Source: Chloroflexota bacterium (GTDB lineage: Bacteria; Chloroflexota; UBA11872; UBA12225). Taken from it: a stretch of DNA of 32,214 bases. The notes beneath the pieces are model-generated. The model had not been told where the DNA came from. It searched no databases and saw only the letters and a list, made by a program, of their open reading frames with translations. Location: contig JACQGX010000114.1 of assembly GCA_016199265.1 (NCBI GenBank), positions 1-32,214 of the forward strand, in the 5' to 3' direction. This document shows, piece by piece, positions 1 through 6,915 of this stretch (its first letter is position 1; every line of letters starts with the position of its first letter). Both the position numbers and the translations under genes were made by a program.

Positions 1-113
1 CCAAACCGGTCGATCTGCCCGTCTACGCTCTCTGGGGGCGCAACGGAGTCGACGAAGCCGTCAAGAAGGCAGGCGCGCTTGGCTTCGATGTCGCACAGAT
101 GCTTACCGCTTAG
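1..113 (+). CDS. C-terminal fragment of an unidentified protein
   Basis: The window opens inside a reading frame whose codons start at base 3 and which ends in TAG at 111-113. The visible tail is 36 residues, beginning KPVDLPVYALWGRNG and ending FDVAQMLTA. It reads like normal globular protein (a short hydrophobic strand, then a helix with EAVKKAGALG), so I take it as the end of a real gene. I do not recognise the family. The LPVYALWG stretch faintly resembles the late beta strand of alpha/beta hydrolases, but this is too little to call. Confidence 0.55.
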   Translation, partial: KPVDLPVYALWGRNGVDEAVKKAGALGFDVAQMLTA

Positions 114-468
114 CGCCGTGGGGGGACGCGCGGACGTGATGCGCGGTTCAGGACACCAGGTATGCCCGGACGACGCTCATCTCCGTGCTTCCGCGTGTTT
201 TACGTCAACCACGTGGGCGCGAGTCTACCCCGCCACGCCCCATGCGCGCGCTGCACGTACCGGTCGCACCTGGCCTGCGTGTCCGCACTGCCCCGTTCGA
301 CGGCGGCGCCATCTGTGAAGCAGGTCGAGAGCACCGGCAACGCCAACCACCACGCGAGCGGCGGTGGCGCTGCCAAACGGGTTGATCATGTCTCCTCTCC
401 CGTTCTCCATGCAGAGTTGGTCCGCTTCATCGCCGCCGCTCGCTAAGTGCGAGTGCGGCCCACCCACT
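114..468. other. Gap without a convincing gene
   Basis: About 355 bases lie between the plus-strand fragment and the end of the minus-strand kelch gene. Open frames cross it on both strands, but they are Arg/Pro/Ala-rich, lack ribosome binding sites and look like chance frames in high-GC DNA. No terminator hairpin with a T-run was seen. The DNA may be decayed gene remnant. Confidence 0.5.
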
Positions 469-2031
469 TTAGCCGCCCCACAAACCAAAGCCAAGGCGAA
501 ACCCGCAGGCCTCCTCATTTTGCATTTTGCATTTTTCACTTTGCATTTGGTTTAGGCGGCCTCGGCCGGTGATCGACCACGTGCGCGCCGCCGGGTCATA
601 GAGCTCCGCCCAGGAGATCGCGCCCGCGCCCCGTCTCCCGCCGGTGACCAGCACCCGCCCGTCGGCCAGCAGCGTCGCGCTGTGGCCGGAGCGCGTGCGC
701 CGCAGGAGCCCCGCCGGCGACCAGGTGCCCATGGCCGGGTCGTACTCCTCCGCCGAGTCGAGCCGCCGGCCGCCGGGCACCCCAGCAACAACGGAGTCGC
801 CGCCGGCGACGAGCACCCGCCCACTCGCCAGCAGCGTGGCCGTGTGGCCGATCCGCACAGATACCATCGCGCCGGTAGCCGACCACATCCCGGTAGCCGG
901 GTCGTAGAGGTCTGCGCCCGCCAGGCTGCCCGATTGCGGCGTCCAGCCGCCGACAACCAGCACCTTCCCGTTGGGAAGCAACGTCGCCGTGTGGCCGGTG
1001 CGGCCGGTTGGGGGATCGGCAGTACCGGACCACGTGCCGGCGACCGGATCGTAGACCTCGGCCGCCGGAGACGCCTCGTAGAGGCGTGGGTCACGCGGCG
1101 AGCGTGTTCCGGCGGCGAGGCCTTCTGGCGCACGCCGGCCGATCACCAGCACGCTTCCGTCGGCCAGGCGCGTCGCCGTCCCCACGACCCGGACCTGCGT
1201 CATGCCGGCCGTCGGCGCCCACGTCCCGTTGGCCGGGTCGTAGACCTCAGCGGTAGCACCCAAGCCGATCCCCACCAGCAGCACCTTTCCATTGGGCAGC
1301 AGCGCCGTCCGTCCGCCGGGGTACTGGCCGCTCGGCGCGCCCGTCGCCGCCCATTTCCCCGTCGCCGGATCGTAGAGCTCCGCTCGCGGGGAGGCAGCGG
1401 TGGTGTAGGCGCCGTACCCGCCGCCGACCACCAGCACCTTGCCGCTCGGCAGCAGCGTCGCCGTGTGCCGGGAACGCGGCGTGCCGAGCCCTCCGGTGCG
1501 CCGTCGCCGGCCGGTCGCCGGGTCAAACACCTCCGCCGAGGCGACGATGGATTCTGCCACCATGAGCGGACCGTCCGGGACTTCGCCGCCCGCGACCAGC
1601 ACGGTCCCATCGGGCAGGCGCGTGGCCGTGTGGCCGAAGCGCTCCGTCGGCGCGACCCACGTGCGGACGGCGGCGGTGCCGCCGGTGCAACCGGCCATGA
1701 GCGCCACCGGCAGGACGAGGCCGCCCACCGCGAGGCCGAGCGCCGTTGCGCGCCGGCGCTTGTTGTGGGGCGTCCACAGCCTCAGCGCCAGCGCGAGCCA
1801 CCCGGTCAACAGCAGTGCCGGCAGCCCAAATACCGGCACGAACAGCGCGCCCTCCCCGCGGAGCGACCAGGTGCCGACGCGGACGCCCAGGCGGCTGAGC
1901 ACCTGCGCGAGTATCAGCAGCATCGCACCCGCCACCAACCCGGCCAGCACCACCCGACCGGCCGCGGCGAGGCCCGCGCGCCAGTCAGATCGCGGCCCAC
2001 CATCGCCGCCGCGGCGCAATTCAGTCTCCAT
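469..2031 (-). CDS. Kelch-repeat beta-propeller protein with N-terminal membrane segments
   Basis: The 520-residue product has three hydrophobic segments (about residues 24-46, 61-85 and 95-115) followed by a propeller. Seven kelch units are visible, each with an [HR][TS]ATLLP[ND]G[KR]VLV[VA]GG strand and an A[ED]xYDPATGxW partner, as expected for a seven-bladed propeller exposed outside the membrane. The third hydrophobic segment begins KRRR and ends in ALMAGC, which looks like a lipoprotein signal and lipobox although it is internal. I chose ATG 2031 because it overlaps the stop of the upstream small ORF (ATGGAGACTGA) and has a GCGAGG upstream. A longer frame to 2154 exists but reads as junk. 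The last ~25 residues come from an AT-rich repeat. Kelch propellers usually bind proteins or sugars; the ligand is unknown. Confidence 0.85.
   Translation of the reverse strand: METELRRGGDGGPRSDWRAGLAAAGRVVLAGLVAGAMLLILAQVLSRLGVRVGTWSLRGEGALFVPVFGLPALLLTGWLALALRLWTPHNKRRRATALGLAVGGLVLPVALMAGCTGGTAAVRTWVAPTERFGHTATRLPDGTVLVAGGEVPDGPLMVAESIVASAEVFDPATGRRRRTGGLGTPRSRHTATLLPSGKVLVVGGGYGAYTTAASPRAELYDPATGKWAATGAPSGQYPGGRTALLPNGKVLLVGIGLGATAEVYDPANGTWAPTAGMTQVRVVGTATRLADGSVLVIGRRAPEGLAAGTRSPRDPRLYEASPAAEVYDPVAGTWSGTADPPTGRTGHTATLLPNGKVLVVGGWTPQSGSLAGADLYDPATGMWSATGAMVSVRIGHTATLLASGRVLVAGGDSVVAGVPGGRRLDSAEEYDPAMGTWSPAGLLRRTRSGHSATLLADGRVLVTGGRRGAGAISWAELYDPAARTWSITGRGRLNQMQSEKCKMQNEEACGFRLGFGLWGG
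516..551. repeat. AT-rich short tandem repeat (TTTGCAT words)
   Basis: This short tract is built from repeats of a TTTTGCATTT-like word (copies near 518, 525 and 540, with a diverged TTTTTCACTT between). It is sharply AT-rich against very GC-rich surroundings. It lies within the last codons of the kelch gene on the minus strand, where it is read as MQSEKCKMQNE, so the annotated C-terminus of that protein is probably repeat-derived. It resembles dispersed repeats that occur between genes in many bacterial genomes. Confidence 0.7.
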
Positions 2032-2221
2032 CGCCGGCCTCGCCGTCCGTTGCCCCTGTTGCCCCCGTGGCCGGCCCGGCGGCCATTGCCTGAAGCGTTC
2101 GGCTGCGTGCCACCTGGGGATCGACACCCAGACGCCCCAGTACGCCGATATCAACCCCGCCTCCCTCGCCCACTGGCCCCAGCTCTAGCTGCTCCGGGAA
2201 TCGCTCGAACCGTCTAACCAA
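2021..2221 (-). CDS. Small 66-residue protein coupled to the kelch gene
   Basis: A TTG-initiated frame encodes 66 residues, starting MVRRFERFPEQLELGP and ending in a Gly/Ala/Asp-rich tail. It has one of the best ribosome binding sites in the window, AGGAGGTC five bases before TTG. Its stop overlaps the kelch start (ATGGAGACTGA), which suggests translational coupling and that both genes share an mRNA. There is no signal peptide, membrane helix or cysteine motif, and I do not recognise a family. The alternative is that it is a leader peptide whose translation sets the level of the kelch protein, or the remnant of a longer gene. Confidence 0.55.
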   Translation of the reverse strand: MVRRFERFPEQLELGPVGEGGGVDIGVLGRLGVDPQVARSRTLQAMAAGPATGATGATDGEAGDGD

Positions 2222-2226
2222 GCGAT

Positions 2227-2234
2227 GACCTCCT
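2227..2234 (-). promoter_or_regulatory. Strong Shine-Dalgarno that selects the TTG start
   Basis: Read on the minus strand, AGGAGGTC stands five bases before the TTG at 2221. This near-perfect anti-16S match is the main reason to accept the 66-residue ORF as translated. Confidence 0.65.
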
Positions 2235-2330
2235 CTCTGCTACCCCTACAACGCGCCAACCGGCGAACGGCGGACACCGGCCTCGCGGGCGACAGGTTGT
2301 ACACTTCCGGCCCCGGCGACCGTTCATGAG

Positions 2331-2906
2331 ATGACAGACGGACAACAAGATCGCTTACGTGGTTGTCGGCTGTCCGGTGCGCGTGCATGCGCTGATCTAC
2401 GCCGGTGTGTCCGCCGACTCGATCGCGCCGGACAGGCGGTCTACGGGCTGCTCTGGATGGTGGGGCTGTACGCCTCCACGGTGGTCCTGCCTCACCGGTT
2501 GGAGCAGGGGGCGCTGCGGCTCCACTATGGCGTGCTTTCGGAGTGGGCAGTTCTCCACGGGCAGATTGCGGCGGTAGAGCAGGAGCGGCGAAACGTGCCA
2601 GAAGGGCGCAACGGGCTGCAGTGGCTTCCAAGAGAGTGAGCGGTCTACTTTTCGGTCGGTGGTAGAACGGACGTGACGCTTCGCCTGCGGGAGCCACGCG
2701 CGCTGGAAAGCGTGCGAGGGTTGCGCAAGCTGAGGGGAACCGCCAACCTCATTTGCGTGGCCGCCGACTACCCGGAGCAGTTGGTCTCGGCGTTACGCCT
2801 GCCGATGGAGCAGCCATCATGGGGACAAGGTTCGACATCTTCAGTAGGTTCGCCGATGATGCGAAGCAGGTGCTGGTGCGTGCGCAAGAGGACGCGCAGC
2901 GGCTGA
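2331..2906 (+). pseudogene. Decayed small membrane protein, interrupted by in-frame TGA
   Basis: One frame carries protein-like sequence on both sides of a TGA at 2637-2639. Before the stop are a hydrophobic segment (AVYGLLWMVGLYASTVVLP) and a stretch LRLHYGVLSEWAVLHGQI. After it comes VYFSVGGRTDVTLRLREP and, after a short linker, VAADYPEQLVSAL. This order (membrane segment, then beta strands with conserved-looking GRTDVTLRLREP) resembles small bacterial membrane proteins with a PH-like cytoplasmic domain; that assignment is from pattern memory. No frameshift is needed, only the one stop, but the N-terminus is poor and may be damaged as well. The frame runs on over the start of the next gene, and true similarity probably ends near 2800. 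Confidence 0.5.
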
Positions 2907-3340
2907 ACCATAACTGGATTGGTTCGGAGCATCTGCTCCTAGGCCAGCTCCGCGTCGAGACCGGGGGCGCCGCTCGGGTCCTGGCGTCGCTTGGCGCTGA
3001 GCTTGACAAGGCACGCACCGTAGTCGTCCTCCTCAAGGGCCGCGGCGAGCGTATGGTCATTGGCGAGATCCGGCTCACGCCGCGGGCGCGGCGGGTCCTG
3101 AACCTCACGTTCGAGGAGGCCGTCCGCTTGGGCCACGAGCACATCGGGACCGAGCACCTCCTGCTGGGGCTGGTGCGAGATGCACGGGAGCCCGGTCAAG
3201 CTCAGGGCGAAGGGCAGGATGGCGACGGAACCGGCGCCCGCGTGCTGCACATGCACGGCATCGACCTCGACGAGGTGCATCGCAGGGTCCTCCAAGCCCT
3301 TTCGCACCGCAGTCGTCCACCTGGCGCACCGGAGGTGTAG
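2819..3340 (+). CDS. Orphan ClpC/ClpA-type N-domain protein
   Basis: The 173-residue product, from ATG 2819, is a double Clp N-terminal repeat without any AAA+ ATPase module. Repeat one is FADDAKQVLVRAQEDAQ followed by IGSEHLLLGQL. Repeat two is LTPRARRVLNLTFEEA followed by IGTEHLLLGLVRD. In ClpC these repeats bind adaptors and substrates; a free copy may bind the same partners or act as an adaptor or decoy, which is inference. TGGAG lies eight bases before the start. The protein ends with a Gly/Asp-rich loop and a last helix (HGIDLDEVHRRVLQAL) that completes the second repeat, so it looks full length rather than cut from a clpC gene. Confidence 0.85.
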   Translation: MGTRFDIFSRFADDAKQVLVRAQEDAQRLNHNWIGSEHLLLGQLRVETGGAARVLASLGAELDKARTVVVLLKGRGERMVIGEIRLTPRARRVLNLTFEEAVRLGHEHIGTEHLLLGLVRDAREPGQAQGEGQDGDGTGARVLHMHGIDLDEVHRRVLQALSHRSRPPGAPEV

Positions 3341-3552
3341 GCATGGGCCGGTGACCTCGGTGCCGCCAGATGCACCGACGCGAACCACATTGCACGAGAA
3401 CGGCCAGGGCACTACCGTTCCGAAGAAGGCGTCCGCCGGGCAAGCAGCCAGACGCCCGCGACCACAAGCATCGCCCCGGTCGGCGCCGTGCGCTCCGGTT
3501 ACTCCGGCCGGTGCATTGGACCGCCGGCGCTACTGGAGGGCGTGCTGAGAGC

Positions 3553-3580
3553 TTGAGGCCGCCGCCGCGGCTGTGATACT
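3553..3580 (+). promoter_or_regulatory. Candidate promoter of the sigma factor gene
   Basis: TTGAGG (3553-3558) and GATACT (3575-3580) are separated by 16 bases and lie just before the ECF sigma ORF. Transcription would begin near 3587, leaving a very short leader to ATG 3601. Boxes and spacing are fair but not perfect. Confidence 0.4.
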
Positions 3581-3600
3581 TTCGGCTGGCCGGCGTCTCT

Positions 3601-4329
3601 ATGTACACCATGGTCGCACGGATGGTCGCAGGGGCCGGCACAGTCGTCGGCAGGAAACAGGATGGCGTGGCGGCGGACGTCGACTGGACGGCCGTTTACG
3701 TCGAGTACCTGCCCCGCGTCTACAACTATTTTCGGTTCCGGACCGGCAACGAGCCGCTGGCCGAGGACTTGACCGCCCAGACCTTCGAGCAAGCCTGGCG
3801 CGGGCGTGCCCGCTACCGCGGCGATCTCAGTACGCTGGCCGCCTGGCCCTTTATCATCGCCCGCAATGTGGCAGCGAGCCACTTCCGCCGGCGACAGGCT
3901 TCGCCCGAACTATCCTTGGAGCACGCTGCTTGCCACAGCGACGGCCGCTCCCCGGAGGACCTCGTCCAGCGGCGCAGCGATCTCGCGCGCGTGCACATAC
4001 TTCTGGCGCAACTGCCGCCCCGCGAGCGCGAGCTGATCGAGCTCAAGTACGGCGCGGCGCTGACCAACCGTGCCATCGCCCGCCTGACGGGGCTGAGCGA
4101 GTCCAACGTGGGCACGCTGCTGCACCGCACCGTGCAGCGGTTGCGTGCTGCCTGGGACGCCCCAGATCGGGGGGATACCAAGCAGGAGGACGCATGGGCA
4201 AGTTCCGTGATGACACACCCGAGCTTGTGCATAGGAACCAAGCGGACGACGCATTCCTCACGCGGCTGTGGGAGCCCCCACGTTCCGCCTTCGCGACGGC
4301 CCTGTACGATCGCCTCGCCCACCAGGTGA
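3601..4329 (+). CDS. ECF-type RNA polymerase sigma factor
   Basis: The protein has the two domains of a small ECF sigma factor. Region 2 spans about residues 30-95 (YLPRVYNYFRFRTGN, LAEDLTAQTFEQAWR, then WPFIIARNVAASHFRRR). Region 4 spans about 135-190 (LPPRERELIELKYG, then a helix-turn-helix with LSESNVGTLLHRTVQRLRAAW). It would direct polymerase to a small stress or envelope regulon. The start is uncertain: ATG 3601, 3610 or 3622, or GTG 3667, which has AGGA upstream. The frame does not stop where ECF factors usually do. About 50 extra residues run over the next gene for 136 bases, and that tail (Ser/Arg/Pro-rich) looks non-functional, so a small indel may have removed the true stop. Confidence 0.85.
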   Translation: MYTMVARMVAGAGTVVGRKQDGVAADVDWTAVYVEYLPRVYNYFRFRTGNEPLAEDLTAQTFEQAWRGRARYRGDLSTLAAWPFIIARNVAASHFRRRQASPELSLEHAACHSDGRSPEDLVQRRSDLARVHILLAQLPPRERELIELKYGAALTNRAIARLTGLSESNVGTLLHRTVQRLRAAWDAPDRGDTKQEDAWASSVMTHPSLCIGTKRTTHSSRGCGSPHVPPSRRPCTIASPTR

Positions 4330-5090
4330 CGCTCGCCGAGCCTGGGCATGCCGCCTCCGCCTGGAATCGGTTGCTACGCGGGGCGCCGGCGCAGGGCTTT
4401 CCGATCCGTTACAGGTTGATCGCCGCCGCGGCCGCCGTGCTGCTGCTGAGCACCATCTTCGCGTGGCCCGCCGTCGCGGATGTGGTGCGGCAGAGGCTCG
4501 TCGTGCGCGAGGTGACCACTCCGGCCCCCTTCACCGTCTCGCGCCCAGAGGGGCCGGTCGTCTTCGCGCCGACGCCAAAGGCGCGGCGGTGGGCGCCGCT
4601 AGAGCAACTGGCGCAGTCCATCGGCGGGACGCTCCTGGTGCCGGCCTATCTGCCCCCCGGCTGCGCCGAGCGGGAGCGGTTTACTCTTGGGCAAAGGGTG
4701 CCAATGGCCTATCTGACCTACGCCTGCGTGACGATCGGCCAGGAATGGGACCCGCGTAACAGCCCTCAACCGACGGCAGGAGCCGAACCTGGGGCTACGA
4801 ACGTGACCGTCGGTGGCCGGACTGGGCTCTACTGGCGCGGGACGTGGATCGATGCCGAATCCTCGGCGCGGCTCCCACTCCCCGGCGGAACCCCTGCTCC
4901 CACGGCCGGACCAACCCCCGACGTCGGCCGCGGCCGGCGCGCGCCCGCCGTGGTCTGGAGGGAAGACATTGGTCAGACGCTGATCCTAGAGCGAGAGGGG
5001 GTTCTCGTCACGCTGCGGGCCGGGGGCACGGCCGCCCTACCCAAGGAGGAGCTGTTCCGCATCGCCGAGTCCCTCCAGCCGTTCAGATAG
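4194..5090 (+). CDS. Single-pass membrane protein, probable anti-sigma partner
   Basis: ATG 4194 is preceded closely by AGGAGGA and starts a 298-residue protein. It has a short cytoplasmic part (1-72), one membrane helix (about 74-96, YRLIAAAAAVLLL) and an extracytoplasmic region of about 200 residues. The outer part (LAQSIGGTLLVPAYLPPGC, then WREDIGQTLILEREGVLVTL, ending LFRIAESLQPFR) resembles the DUF4367-type sensor region often encoded next to ECF sigma factors. No zinc anti-sigma HxxxCxxC motif is visible in the N-terminal part, so direct sigma binding is inferred from context. A Pro/Thr/Gly-rich loop (about residues 222-245) may be a flexible linker. Confidence 0.75.
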   Translation: MGKFRDDTPELVHRNQADDAFLTRLWEPPRSAFATALYDRLAHQVTLAEPGHAASAWNRLLRGAPAQGFPIRYRLIAAAAAVLLLSTIFAWPAVADVVRQRLVVREVTTPAPFTVSRPEGPVVFAPTPKARRWAPLEQLAQSIGGTLLVPAYLPPGCAERERFTLGQRVPMAYLTYACVTIGQEWDPRNSPQPTAGAEPGATNVTVGGRTGLYWRGTWIDAESSARLPLPGGTPAPTAGPTPDVGRGRRAPAVVWREDIGQTLILEREGVLVTLRAGGTAALPKEELFRIAESLQPFR

Positions 5091-5195
5091 CCTGCGCAAA
5101 GGCGCTGCCTCGCCCCACCCGGTCACGTTCCAATGGCGAGAGCATCCAATGCCATCAGCGGCCCCTACACCGCTGGCGTTCGCTGGAACTCTTTC

Positions 5196-5578
5196 ATGAG
5201 AGCTCGCCTGCTCGTGGCAAGCGTGCTCGCGCTGGTGGCCACCGCGGCCATGTACGTTGGCCTGCCATTCCGGCCGCGTTTAGCGCTGTGGTTCGTGCTC
5301 GCCGGGGCCATCGGTTTCGTGCTCGGGCGCTGGCAGGCGCTCCTGTGGCGCTCCTGTTCGCTACGGTATCCTGGCCGCTGGGAGTTGGCGCCGGCCTGCT
5401 CACGGGTCGCTACGCGTTTCTCGGCGAGGCCTGGCAGGCCGCCGCGGCCATCGCCGTGCTCACCGGAATGGCCGGCATCGTGGTTGGCGTGCTCGCCCAC
5501 CGAGCAGCAGCGGTCACCGTGCGGGAGGCCGCTGCACGCTCCGGCCGGCCTGCCTCGCGGCAGTGCCCGGCGCGATGA
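5196..5578 (+). pseudogene. Four-helix membrane protein split by a frameshift
   Basis: From ATG 5196 the frame encodes two hydrophobic segments (LLVASVLALVATAAMYVGL and LALWFVLAGAIGFVLGRW). It then turns into Arg/Pro-rich nonsense after about 5336. At the same point another frame opens with two further membrane segments (VALLFATVSWPLGVGAGLL and AAAAIAVLTGMAGIVVGVLA) and ends at TGA 5576-5578. Joining them gives a coherent protein of about 127 residues. The shift lies between about 5331 and 5345 in a GCGCTCCTGTGGCGCTCCTG region that contains a near-duplicate of GCGCTCCTGT, so slippage or sequence error are both possible. The function is unknown. Its 3' end overlaps the convergent minus-strand membrane gene. 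Confidence 0.6.
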
Positions 5579-5978
5579 GGAGAGGTGCGAAGAGCAGCCC
5601 CATCGCCGCTGCGTGGGCCGGAATTGCCCCGCCGCCAGGTTTCGCCCTGTTTCCAGCTCTTGGCCAGAGGAGCACCGCGGCAACGACGACCACCACGACC
5701 GGCAGTCCAGCCGCGCTCAGCCCCAACCAGCCGCGCACGTTCGCTGCCCGCTCGTCGTAGACCATCTGGCGGATGCGTGGCGCGTTCTCGGGGGGAATGG
5801 CTTCCGGGATCCCGGCGCGGTAGAGCAGCTCGCCATGGATATTCCCGAGCGAGCTGTTCGTCGGCGGCCAACTCCAGTCCGCGCGTCCCATCGATTCGTG
5901 CCCGGGCCCCACCAGCGCTCGCGTGTATTGCGCCGCCACCCAGTGATACGTAAACCAGCCGGTAAACACCGCAACCAC
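5514..5978 (-). CDS. Unknown three-helix membrane protein, 5' end possibly lost
   Basis: A 154-residue frame begins at GTG 5978. It contains a first hydrophobic segment (VAVFTGWFTYHWVAAQYT), a loop of about 60 residues (VGPGHESMGRADWSWPP, then IPPENAPRIRQMVYDERA), a second helix (LSAAGLPVVVVVVAAVLLW) and a third (AAAMGLLFAPLLIA). The same frame runs upstream to a TAG near 6040, and the part nearest the start is still membrane-like (WRIPLSLLVGYVV). That implies the real N-terminus lay further upstream and has been lost. A repeat-bearing region begins about there. The product is not recognised. The 3' end overlaps the convergent frameshifted gene by 65 bases. Confidence 0.55.
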   Translation of the reverse strand: MVAVFTGWFTYHWVAAQYTRALVGPGHESMGRADWSWPPTNSSLGNIHGELLYRAGIPEAIPPENAPRIRQMVYDERAANVRGWLGLSAAGLPVVVVVVAAVLLWPRAGNRAKPGGGAIPAHAAAMGLLFAPLLIAPGTAARQAGRSVQRPPAR

Positions 5979-6131
5979 GACATAGCCGACAAGCAGGCTC
6001 AGCGGGATCCGCCACCTCGATGCACCGGAAGCAGTGGGCCGGCGTGTCTATGTTCGGCGATTGGGACAGCTTGCGGGCTATGCTTCGGCGCGTGCCTCGC
6101 CTGCGTACCGGCGCGTGCGCAGTGGTGGAAA

Positions 6132-6350
6132 TCCCCGAGACTGTCCCAAAGTCAGTAAACGGAGCGGGATGGTGCGGCCGCCACCGCCGCCGGGGGCTCA
6201 AGCCGCCCGGCTGAGTCGGCGAAGGGAGGCTCAAGCGCCCTCCAGAGAGCCTGCTTGAGCTGGCTTGGTTCACGTAGCCGGGCGGCTTCAGCCCCCGGCG
6301 GGGCCGCTCCGTCACCGGTCGTCACTCACTTCGGGACAGTCTCCCCGGCA
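6132..6350. repeat. Nested inverted repeat, MITE-like
   Basis: The outer arms are GAGACTGTCCCAAAGTCAGT (6137-6156) and its inverted copy at 6324-6343, with two mismatches in 20. Inner arms are 6187-6212 and 6276-6301, 26 bases each with one mismatch, reading GGGGGCTCAAGCCGCCCGGC and its complement. A third small pair, GGCTCAAGC and GCTTGAGC, lies near 6228 and 6254. The element of about 215 bases has no ORF of its own. The nested palindromic plan is typical of a non-autonomous mobile element or a large cruciform; which it is cannot be told here. Confidence 0.65.
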
Positions 6351-6650
6351 TTGCGGACGCACCGCCCCATCGACCGGCTACTTGTTCATCCGAGACGAAA
6401 TCCAAAGAGGCCGTGTGCGGCCGGTCAGGCCGCCCCGCGCGGCGCAGATGTCGCCAATAGCACATCGCTAATACCAGCCGTTTTTCTGCGCTGCCCGACC
6501 AAAGTGTCAGATTTCGCCCTCGCGCAGGGCATATTACTCAAGGGAGGGGATTGCGAATTGCTGCGGCGCCGCCCACCCATGCTTACAGTGCCTCATAGAG
6601 GCAGCGTATCAGCGCTGCCGCCGTCCAGCTATTTCCTGGACTGTCTGTGT

Positions 6651-6686
6651 GCATCGAAGCTTGTCCTGAGCGCAGTCGAAGGATGC
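6651..6686. repeat. Dispersed short repeat (CTGAGCGCAGTCGAAGG type)
   Basis: The tract TTGTCCTGAGCGCAGTCGAA is bounded by GCATC and GATGC. The same kind of repeat (TCATCCTGAGCGTGTCGAAG) occurs in murC at 26562-26583, there in frame. Read in one plus-strand frame it gives ACPERSRRM, a peptide often seen as an annotation artefact of this repeat class. Confidence 0.7.
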
Positions 6687-6915
6687 ATCTGTGGTTGCTG
6701 TTTTGGGCTCTTATTGCCAATTGCGGAAAAATACAGTCGAAACTGCAAAACGAACTCCAGATCGAGCGCATTATGCCCCGCTGGACACCCACCACGGCTG
6801 CCGCCCGCCGGCTGGCCCGCCCGTTACCTGAGAGGGACGCCATCGCCGCCGGCAAAGCGGGCGCACACCGGCGGCGCGAGAAGGGCGAAAAGAAGCGACA
6901 CAAGGGAGTCGGCCG

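Larger units (their letters stand above)
6023..6915. other. Repeat-bearing non-coding stretch
   Basis: Nearly 900 bases lack a credible gene. Open frames here are rich in Arg/Pro and cross repeats. The stretch holds a nested inverted repeat (6132-6350), a dispersed GTCCTGAGCGCAGTCGAAGG repeat (6651-6686) and a segment from about 6440 to 6770 that is visibly more AT-rich than its surroundings. It looks like a graveyard of inserted small elements and decayed genes. Confidence 0.6.

Noticed and set aside
3400-3490. Minus-strand frame encoding a membrane-anchor-like tail (APTGAMLVVAGVWLLARR, ending at a TAG near 3417)
   Set aside because: Only about 28 codons lie between stops, with no usable start or ribosome site. 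It may be the remnant of a lost surface protein but cannot be called a gene.
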